Assembly: GCA_006227775.1 (NCBI GenBank)
Contig: SBFV01000254.1
Span: 1 to 5,100, forward strand
Reading direction: 5' to 3'
DNA: 5,100 nucleotides
Source: Gammaproteobacteria bacterium
GTDB lineage: Bacteria; Pseudomonadota; Gammaproteobacteria; Chromatiales; Chromatiaceae
Below are positions 1 through 3,969 of the stretch, piece by piece. The notes under the pieces are model-generated. The model was not told the origin of the DNA and did not search any database. It was given only the letters and a program-made list of their open reading frames with translations. The position numbers were made by a program, and so were the translations under genes. The stretch's first letter is position 1. The number at the start of each line of letters is the position of its first letter.

Positions 1-1
1 G

Positions 2-214
2 GGACTGATCGAATTCGCGCGGCGCCATCCCTTGCCGCGCTTGCCCCTCCTGACCACGATCTCTACGGCGGGGGTGCGGTATTTTGGCGATGTTGCGGTC
101 GAACTGGAGCCGGCGAGCCTGCACAGTTATACCGTGGCAAAAAACACCCTGGAACCTAACAATAACCAAGGAGTAGCTCATGTAAACATAGAACCGGTTG
201 TTCCCTCATCTTGA
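2..214 (+). CDS. Possible 3' end of an unrecognised protein, entering from the left edge
   Basis: An open frame runs from the first bases of the window to a TGA at 212-214 with no upstream stop, so about 70 residues of C-terminus would be visible. The middle part (for example residues reading VRYFGDVAVELEPASLHSYTV region) has a mixed hydrophobic and acidic composition that could be a beta-rich C-terminal domain, but I do not recognise the family. The last 20 or so residues, from about base 150, fall in AT-richer DNA and look less like coding sequence. One other plus frame is also open, from base 1 to a TAA near base 160, so the frame assignment is not certain. The frame overlaps the Shine-Dalgarno-like element at 168-173. 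It may be a real gene end, a decayed gene end or chance. Confidence 0.35.
   Translation, partial: GLIEFARRHPLPRLPLLTTISTAGVRYFGDVAVELEPASLHSYTVAKNTLEPNNNQGVAHVNIEPVVPSS
168..185 (+). promoter_or_regulatory. Shine-Dalgarno followed by an ATG-TAA start-stop element
   Basis: AAGGAG at 168-173 is a near-perfect Shine-Dalgarno sequence. Six bases later comes ATG (180-182), followed directly by TAA (183-185). A ribosome placed here would start and stop at once, about 70 bases before the amidase start. It could be a minimal upstream reading frame acting on the amidase leader, the scar of a lost small gene, or chance. The bases are seen; function is inference. Confidence 0.35.
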
Positions 215-243
215 TCGGAATCATGTTGTTAAATAAATGAGCC

Positions 244-249
244 GAGGAG
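244..249 (+). promoter_or_regulatory. Ribosome binding site that sets the amidase start
   Basis: GAGGAG lies eight bases before the ATG at 258. An in-frame ATG at 237 lies upstream of this site and has no comparable purine run before it, so 258 is the better start. Confidence 0.75.
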
Positions 250-257
250 TAATCATT

Positions 258-1076
258 ATGAAAATCAAGAATCACCGCCTGATGATCAACGACCAGGAAG
301 CTGTTCCCTACCGACCAAGCCCAAACAAGGGGGGCCACATTGATCCCCATGAATATCTTGTCATGCACTTCACCGCCGGCGCCAGCGCGGAATCCAGCAT
401 TAACTGGCTGACCAATCCCGCCGCCAGAGCATCGGCCCACCTGGTCATTGGCCGGGATGGCGGCGTCACCCAACTGGTGCCTTTCGATCAGCGCGCCTGG
501 CATGCCGGGCGGAGTGAATGGGCCAATCGGGTAGGGCTGAACAGCTACTCCATTGGCATTGAACTGGATAACGCGGGCCAGCTTCATCGTCAGGGCGCCC
601 GCTGGGTCACCGCCTTTGGCCGGGTCATTGCGGACGATGACGTGGTGATCGCCAGGCACAAAAACGGCGGTCCGGAGATCGGCTGGCATGCTTTCACCGA
701 ACGTCAACTGGAAAGCGCAGCGGAGGTGGCCGTATTGTTAGTTGAAAAGTACCGGTTGCTGGATGTAGTCGGTCACGATGATATTGCGCCGGGCCGGAAA
801 ACGGACCCGGGTCCCGCCTTTCCGATGCGCAGTTTCCAGGCTCGCGTCATGGGCCGCCGGGGCGATGAGGTTTACCGAACCACGACGGCGCTGAATATCC
901 GCAGTGGTCCCGGAACTGAGCACGCCACTTTGCCCGGGAGCCCGCTGCCCGACGGGACTCAGGTCATCGTGCTCAACAGTCAGGGCCTTTGGCAGTTCGT
1001 CGATGTGCTGTCTCCGGTGAACGGGGAAATGGACCTCCAGGGTTGGGTTCATGGCCGTTATCTGGCGCCGGCATAA
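258..1076 (+). CDS. N-acetylmuramoyl-L-alanine amidase (AmpD/Amidase_2 type) with C-terminal SH3-like domain
   Basis: A 272-residue zinc amidase expected to cut the bond between N-acetylmuramic acid and L-alanine in peptidoglycan or its breakdown products. Residues 30-195 form the Amidase_2 fold. Zinc ligands by comparison with AmpD are H37 (in MHFTAG), H173 (in VGHDDIAPGRKTDPG) and D183. E102 (in SIGIELDN) and K181 match the AmpD catalytic glutamate and lysine. Residues 205-270 resemble a bacterial SH3 domain, with ALNIRSGPG near the start and GWVHGRYL at the end, which usually binds cell wall. AmpD itself is about 185 residues and lacks this domain. No signal peptide or membrane segment is seen, so the enzyme would be cytoplasmic unless exported by lysis, a phage holin or a secretion system. 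It is followed within three bases by a small lipoprotein gene. Recycling enzyme, endolysin-like enzyme and exported effector all remain possible; the amidase call is firm. Confidence 0.93.
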   Translation: MKIKNHRLMINDQEAVPYRPSPNKGGHIDPHEYLVMHFTAGASAESSINWLTNPAARASAHLVIGRDGGVTQLVPFDQRAWHAGRSEWANRVGLNSYSIGIELDNAGQLHRQGARWVTAFGRVIADDDVVIARHKNGGPEIGWHAFTERQLESAAEVAVLLVEKYRLLDVVGHDDIAPGRKTDPGPAFPMRSFQARVMGRRGDEVYRTTTALNIRSGPGTEHATLPGSPLPDGTQVIVLNSQGLWQFVDVLSPVNGEMDLQGWVHGRYLAPA

Positions 1077-1079
1077 GGG

Positions 1080-1235
1080 GTGACGGTCCCCCGCCAGGGC
1101 CGGCGGGTCCTAGCGGGGCTGATCGGGCTGATGGTGATTGCCGGGTGTTGCGCGCCTTCTACCAGTTCGGTAGCGAAGACTTCATCCGGGTCATCCACCA
1201 CCCGCATCCAGCCCCAGCCGGTGTGGGAGGAGTAG
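1080..1235 (+). CDS. Small lipoprotein, 51 residues
   Basis: A GTG-started frame beginning three bases after the amidase TAA and ending at TAG 1233-1235. The product has the parts of a bacterial lipoprotein signal: a basic n-region (R5, R8, R9), a hydrophobic stretch at residues 10-22, and a lipobox I-A-G-C with the lipidated cysteine at residue 23. Signal peptidase II would leave a 29-residue peptide starting Cys-Cys. Eleven of the 29 residues are Ser or Thr, and the peptide ends in PQPVWEE. Residue +2 is not Asp, so outer-membrane sorting is expected by the Lol rule. AAGGGG abuts the start too closely to be a good ribosome site, so translation may be coupled to the amidase; an internal ATG at 1131 would shorten the signal. 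It could be an Rz1-like lysis lipoprotein, an immunity or partner protein, or an unrelated tether. I do not recognise a family. Confidence 0.6.
   Translation: MTVPRQGRRVLAGLIGLMVIAGCCAPSTSSVAKTSSGSSTTRIQPQPVWEE
1090..1107 (+). repeat. GC-rich hairpin just after the lipoprotein start
   Basis: CCCGCC at 1090-1095 can pair with GGCGGG at 1102-1107 over a six-base loop. It lies ten bases into the lipoprotein gene and has no following U tract, so it is not a terminator. It could reduce translation starting at 1080 unless ribosomes arrive from the amidase gene. Confidence 0.4.
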
Positions 1236-1240
1236 GAGCA

Positions 1241-1269
1241 CCCCGAGACCTAAACCAATCCCCGAGACC
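1241..1269. repeat. Direct repeat CCCCGAGACC, two copies, at the hydrolase 3' end
   Basis: CCCCGAGACC occurs at 1241-1250 and again at 1260-1269, a 19-base period. One copy is in the last codons of the minus-strand hydrolase and the other lies just beyond and touching its stop. A small tandem duplication around the stop codon is the simplest explanation. Confidence 0.6.
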
Positions 1270-2236
1270 CGCCATGGCGGATCTGATCCAGGAAGGCCAC
1301 CAGCCGCTCCTCTGCCCAGTACCGGGGCCGCCAGGGCAGGCGCCCCGAGACGAAGCCCACATGCCCGCCCCCCTCGGAGACCTCCAGGGTGGTCGCCGGG
1401 CCGAGCTCGGCGGCGCTGGGAAGGGTGCTGGGGAACATGAAGGGGTCGTCGCGGGCATGGAGGATCAGGGTGGGGGTCGCGATCCCCGCCAGGAACTGGC
1501 GGCAGCTACAGCGGTTGTAATAGTCGTGGGCCCCGGCGAAACCATGGAGCGGGGCGGTGACCTGGTCGTCGAAGGCGAAGAAACTCCGGAGCCGCGCGAC
1601 ATCCACCCCCAAGGGGGAGGGGAGGGTGGCGAACTTTCGCTGATAGGATGCCCGCAGTCGCCCCACCAGGTGGCGCTGGTAGAGCCGCGAGAATCCCCGA
1701 TCGAGCCGCCCCACCGCATCCCCCAGCCGAAACGGCACCGAGATCGCCACCGCCGCCCGCAGCGGGATGGGTGGAGGCCGCTCGCCCAGGTACTTGAGGA
1801 GCAGGTTCCCCCCCAGCGAGTAACCCACCGCGGCGAACGGCGGCTCGCCGAGCCTCCCAGCCAGGTGTGCCAGCACGCTCAGCAGGTCCTCGGTGGCGCC
1901 CGAGTGGTAGCCGCGGGGAAGGCGGTTGGGGGTCCCGCTACAGCCGCGAAAATACATGAACACCGGCCGATAGCCGGCCGCGGCCAGAGCGGAGAGCGTG
2001 CCCCCGGCATAGTGCGAGTCGAGCGAGCCCTCCAGACCGTGGAGCACCAGCACACAGGGACCCTGGGCCCCGCGGACCCAGCTCAGGTCGATGAAATCCC
2101 CGTCGTCGAGCTCCAGGCGCTCGGCCTCGAGCGCGGGCGGGCGGCGGCGCCGGAACAAAGACGGCCACAGCGTCTGCAGGTGGGCATTGCTCAGCCACCA
2201 GGCGGGGCGGAAAGGGCTCTTGAGGAGGCGACCCAT
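1250..2236 (-). CDS. YheT-type alpha/beta-fold hydrolase
   Basis: A 328-residue hydrolase of the YheT/ABHD1-3 group (COG0429), likely a cytoplasmic esterase of unknown natural substrate. Close landmarks to E. coli YheT are SNAHLQT near residue 16, HGLEGS at 66-71, FRGCSG at 96-101, YHSG at 110-113, GYSLGG at 138-143, FSRLYQR at 182-188 and GGHVGF at 290-295. The catalytic triad would be S140, D264 (in HARDDPF) and H292, with H66-G67 near the oxyanion hole. The start at 2236 puts the conserved N-terminus about 15 residues in and gives the usual family length of about 330. An in-frame ATG at 2314 has a fair AGGGA ribosome site and would give 354 residues; the frame extends to an ATG at 2371. 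The added residues do not resemble the family. It is alone on its strand and converges on the amidase-lipoprotein pair with 14 bases between, leaving little room for a terminator. Confidence 0.93.
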   Translation of the reverse strand: MGRLLKSPFRPAWWLSNAHLQTLWPSLFRRRRPPALEAERLELDDGDFIDLSWVRGAQGPCVLVLHGLEGSLDSHYAGGTLSALAAAGYRPVFMYFRGCSGTPNRLPRGYHSGATEDLLSVLAHLAGRLGEPPFAAVGYSLGGNLLLKYLGERPPPIPLRAAVAISVPFRLGDAVGRLDRGFSRLYQRHLVGRLRASYQRKFATLPSPLGVDVARLRSFFAFDDQVTAPLHGFAGAHDYYNRCSCRQFLAGIATPTLILHARDDPFMFPSTLPSAAELGPATTLEVSEGGGHVGFVSGRLPWRPRYWAEERLVAFLDQIRHGGSRGLV

Positions 2237-2476
2237 GACGGGGTTCCACTGATCGGTGCCAACGCGGCTGGCGGGAGGTCCATAAGATACCCTTGCTTCC
2301 GGAGCGGCGGGCATCCGATTCCCTGGCAAAGTAGATGGCCGCCCGGCACGGCCCCACCGCGGGCAGTTCATCCGCCGGTCGCATCAGGGTGCGCCAGCGC
2401 ATCGATCAGGCCCCGCGGGCGCGCCAAGCCAGCCACCCGCACCGCATAGAGCACCGAGGGCAGGATGGTGACCTAT

Positions 2477-2506
2477 TTGAGGCCGAGGCGGTCCAACCGC
2501 TATTTT
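2477..2506 (+). promoter_or_regulatory. Candidate sigma70-type promoter for the antitoxin-like gene
   Basis: TTGAGG at 2477-2482 (four of six to the -35 consensus) and TATTTT at 2501-2506 (four of six to the -10) are 18 bases apart. A transcript would start near 2513, leaving a leader of under 30 bases before the ATG at 2540. The match is moderate only. Confidence 0.3.
2488..2500. promoter_or_regulatory. Inverted repeat GCGGT-CCA-ACCGC, possible operator
   Basis: Five-base arms at 2488-2492 and 2496-2500 flank a three-base centre. The repeat ends at the base before the candidate -10. Ribbon-helix-helix antitoxins commonly repress their own promoters by binding such repeats, so it is a plausible autoregulatory site. 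It could also be read as a very short stem followed by TATTTT, but the stem is too small for a convincing terminator. Confidence 0.3.
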
Positions 2507-2539
2507 GATCCTGTATCACGGTGAGACTGTGGATGCGCG

Positions 2540-2743
2540 ATGAAAAATATTACTCTGTCTGTCGATGAAGAGACCTACCGCCGGGTGCGTATTGCCGCCG
2601 CCGAGCGCAACACAACGGTGAGCGCCTTGGTGCGCGACTATCTGCGCACCTTCGCCCGCCCTGCCGAGGCCGACGTGGGCGGCGATCCATTGCCGCCTGG
2701 CGGCGGAGTCCGAGGACCAGGCCTTGGCGGAGCCGTCCGATAG
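2540..2743 (+). CDS. Orphan ribbon-helix-helix antitoxin-like protein, possibly frameshifted
   Basis: A 67-residue frame whose first 40 residues read as a ribbon-helix-helix DNA-binding domain of the CopG/VapB-like kind: strand KNITLSV at 2-8, helix from DEETYRR to about residue 23, turn at NTTVS, second helix SALVRDYLRTF. Such proteins dimerise, bind operator DNA and, when antitoxins, neutralise a partner toxin such as a PIN-domain nuclease. After residue 45 the sequence becomes Gly/Pro-rich (DPLPPGGGVRGPGLGG), unlike the charged tail usual in this family. The frame one base further on reads a more protein-like acidic stretch (AAESEDQALAEPSDSL at 2700-2747) and stays open to TGA 2811-2813, so a lost or gained base near 2655-2700 is possible. 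The start has a weak GGA six bases upstream. No toxin gene follows; the next gene is a glutaredoxin. It may be a decayed or solitary regulator. Confidence 0.65.
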   Translation: MKNITLSVDEETYRRVRIAAAERNTTVSALVRDYLRTFARPAEADVGGDPLPPGGGVRGPGLGGAVR

Positions 2744-2945
2744 CCTCGCCGGACGGCGGGCGCGGATGGTGGATATCCGGCCTGGAACAAGTCCAGCGGG
2801 TCCCCGTCCTTGAACAAGCCGGTCCTGGACACGATCTTGGCGCCCATGAGGTTGTCATGCGGTTGGCGCTCAGTCCGGGGCCCAGCCAGGTACATCCCTC
2901 ACGCTACCCCATTCATTTTCCAACATCAGTCACAGAGGTCAGCCA
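2744..2945. other. Gap with no confident gene, open on several frames
   Basis: About 200 bases between the antitoxin-like gene and the glutaredoxin. A minus-strand frame starting at 2895 reads a fairly protein-like run (MGAKIVSRTGLFKDGDPLDL at about 2784-2843) before turning Pro/Gly-rich opposite the antitoxin gene. It lacks a well-spaced ribosome site and I do not recognise it. I see no clear terminator or promoter here. Confidence 0.4.
2935..2938 (+). promoter_or_regulatory. Ribosome binding site for the GTG start of the glutaredoxin
   Basis: GAGG lies seven bases before GTG 2946. This supports the GTG start, which also gives the N-terminal length expected for this family. Confidence 0.65.
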
Positions 2946-3275
2946 GTGGACGTCCTGGAACGTATCGATCAGCAGGTCAAGGGCAATCCCATCGTCATAT
3001 TCATGAAGGGCACGCCCCAATTTCCCCAGTGCGGTTTCTCCATGCGCGCCGCTCAGGCCCTCAAGGAGTGCGGCGTGCCCTTTGCCTACGTCAATGTCCT
3101 TCAGGACCCGGAGATCTTCCAGAATCTGCCGCGCTATGCCGACTGGCCAACCTTCCCCCAGATCTATATCGCTGGCGAACTGGTGGGTGGCTGTGACATC
3201 ACCCTGGAACTGCACGCCGCGGGTGAGCTCAAGCCGATGATGGAGCAGGCGGCGGCCAAGGCCACCGTTGCCTGA
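2946..3275 (+). CDS. grxD: Monothiol glutaredoxin, CGFS type (Grx4/GrxD family)
   Basis: A 109-residue protein close in length and sequence pattern to E. coli GrxD (115 residues). The active site is C29-G30-F31-S32 in PQCGFS. K21 in FMKGTP, W67-P68-T69-F70-P71 and G81-G82-C83-D84 (GELVGGCDI) are the residues that bind glutathione in the family. Proteins of this class bind a [2Fe-2S] cluster as a glutathione-bridged dimer, often with BolA-like partners, and pass clusters to other proteins; they have little classical disulfide reductase activity. It acts in the cytoplasm. The GTG start has a well-spaced GAGG. Cytochrome b561 follows 65 bases downstream on the same strand, so the two may be co-transcribed. 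The product call is firm; the gene symbol is given by resemblance to E. coli. Confidence 0.95.
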   Translation: MDVLERIDQQVKGNPIVIFMKGTPQFPQCGFSMRAAQALKECGVPFAYVNVLQDPEIFQNLPRYADWPTFPQIYIAGELVGGCDITLELHAAGELKPMMEQAAAKATVA

Positions 3276-3284
3276 GGCCCCCCG

Positions 3285-3309
3285 CGCCTGCCCACGCCTG
3301 CCCACGCCT
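3285..3309. repeat. Tandem 10-base repeat CGCCTGCCCA, 2.5 copies
   Basis: CGCCTGCCCA at 3285-3294 and 3295-3304 is followed by CGCCT at 3305-3309. It lies between the glutaredoxin stop and the cytochrome ribosome site. It has no self-complementarity that would make a hairpin, and probably reflects replication slippage. Confidence 0.7.
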
Positions 3310-3340
3310 TTCGTATCCTCAACTTGGCGGGAGAGAAACC

Positions 3341-3895
3341 ATGACCGCTACAGGCCGCTATACCCTGGTGCAGCGTCTGCTGCACTGGCTCATCGCCCTT
3401 CTGGCCATTCCCGCCCTGGGGGTGGGGATGACCCTTGGCTGGCTCGGTTTCGAGGGGGCGCGGGACAGCTTCGGTATCGGGATCACCAACGCCCTTTATT
3501 CTGGCCATAAAACGATTGGGGTCTTGATCCTGCTCCTCATGACCCTGCGTCTGGTGCTGCGCCTGACCCTGGGTAGCCCGCCTCCCGTGCCGACCCTGAC
3601 CCCCTTTGAGCGCGTTGCCAGCCGAATGGTACAAGGCCTGCTTTACCTGGTGCTCATGGCCTTGCCCGTCGTCGGCTGGCTGGCGACGGCGGCCGGGGGC
3701 TATCCGGTCCAGTTCTTCGCCTGGAAGCTGCCGGGGTTGATCGCCAAGGACCCAGCCCTGAGTGAGACCCTGTTCCAGCTTCACGGCATCCTGGGTTGGG
3801 CCTTCCTGGCCCTGCTGGCTCTGCACATTGCCGGTGCGATGAGGCATTGGCTGATCAAGCGGGATGGTGTCATGCGGCGCATGAGTCTTTTCTGA
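3341..3895 (+). CDS. Cytochrome b561, four-helix di-haem membrane protein (CybB/YceJ type)
   Basis: A 184-residue inner-membrane protein of the prokaryotic b561 family (Ni_hydr_CYTB fold; E. coli CybB is 176). Four hydrophobic segments lie at about residues 11-32, 56-76, 97-117 and 148-167. Histidines suited to hold two b haems are H15 (QRLLHW), H56 (SGHKTIG), H148 (FQLHGILGW) and H162 (ALHIAGAMRHW), with H169 nearby. The YTLVQRLLHWLIA start and the HGILGWAFLALLALHIAGA ending are typical. It probably moves electrons between the quinone pool and an unidentified partner; some relatives act as superoxide:ubiquinone oxidoreductases. The ATG has a strong GGGAGAG at 3329-3335. The basic C-terminus (KRDGVMRR) suggests a cytoplasmic end by the positive-inside rule. 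It sits between the glutaredoxin and a RibD-type reductase, 65 bases from each, on the same strand. Confidence 0.94.
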   Translation: MTATGRYTLVQRLLHWLIALLAIPALGVGMTLGWLGFEGARDSFGIGITNALYSGHKTIGVLILLLMTLRLVLRLTLGSPPPVPTLTPFERVASRMVQGLLYLVLMALPVVGWLATAAGGYPVQFFAWKLPGLIAKDPALSETLFQLHGILGWAFLALLALHIAGAMRHWLIKRDGVMRRMSLF

Positions 3896-3931
3896 GGATC
3901 CTCGCGGCCATCCCGCACCGAGCCGCTCAGA

Positions 3932-3969
3932 TGACCCCCAAGTGAACCACTGACCCCCCAGTGAACCCC
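3932..3969. repeat. 19-base tandem duplication over the reductase start codon
   Basis: TGACCCCCAAGTGAACCAC (3932-3950) is followed directly by TGACCCCCCAGTGAACCCC (3951-3969), 17 of 19 identical. The second copy contains GTG 3961, the probable start of the reductase. The first contains a matching GTG (3942) that meets TGA after three codons. No Shine-Dalgarno sequence precedes either. Confidence 0.8.

Larger units (their letters stand above)
2237..2539. other. Intergenic stretch without a confident gene
   Basis: About 300 bases between two divergently read genes. The part nearest the hydrolase (to 2371) is open in the hydrolase frame but does not look like conserved protein. A minus-strand frame of 28 codons (GTG at 2454 to TGA at 2368) overlaps the farthest hydrolase ATG by ATGA; it has no ribosome site and could be a remnant gene end. 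The part nearest 2540 is less GC-rich and carries promoter-like elements and a small inverted repeat. I see no RNA gene. Confidence 0.55.

Noticed and set aside
211..239. TTGATC with TAAATG 17 bases away as a promoter for the amidase
   Set aside because: Transcription would start near base 246, inside the Shine-Dalgarno sequence at 244-249, so the amidase could not be translated from it normally; the -10 match is also poor.
237..257. Upstream in-frame ATG at 237 as the amidase start
   Set aside because: The good ribosome site GAGGAG lies downstream of it and is correctly spaced for ATG 258.
258..1235. Complete phage lysis cassette
   Set aside because: Only an amidase and a lipoprotein-like frame are present; no holin, no Rz-type inner-membrane spanin and no phage structural genes are visible.
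1269..1280. Perfect palindrome CCGCCATGGCGG
   Set aside because: It lies inside conserved-frame coding sequence near the hydrolase end and is short enough to arise by chance in GC-rich DNA.
989..2449. Long plus-strand open frame of 486 codons
   Set aside because: It is the shadow of the minus-strand hydrolase, whose frame has a full catalytic triad and family motifs. The shadow is Pro/Gly/Arg-rich with no recognisable domain.
3894..3903. Palindrome GAGGATCCTC after the cytochrome stop as a terminator
   Set aside because: No loop space and no U tract; as an ordinary 10-base palindrome it has no support as a terminator.
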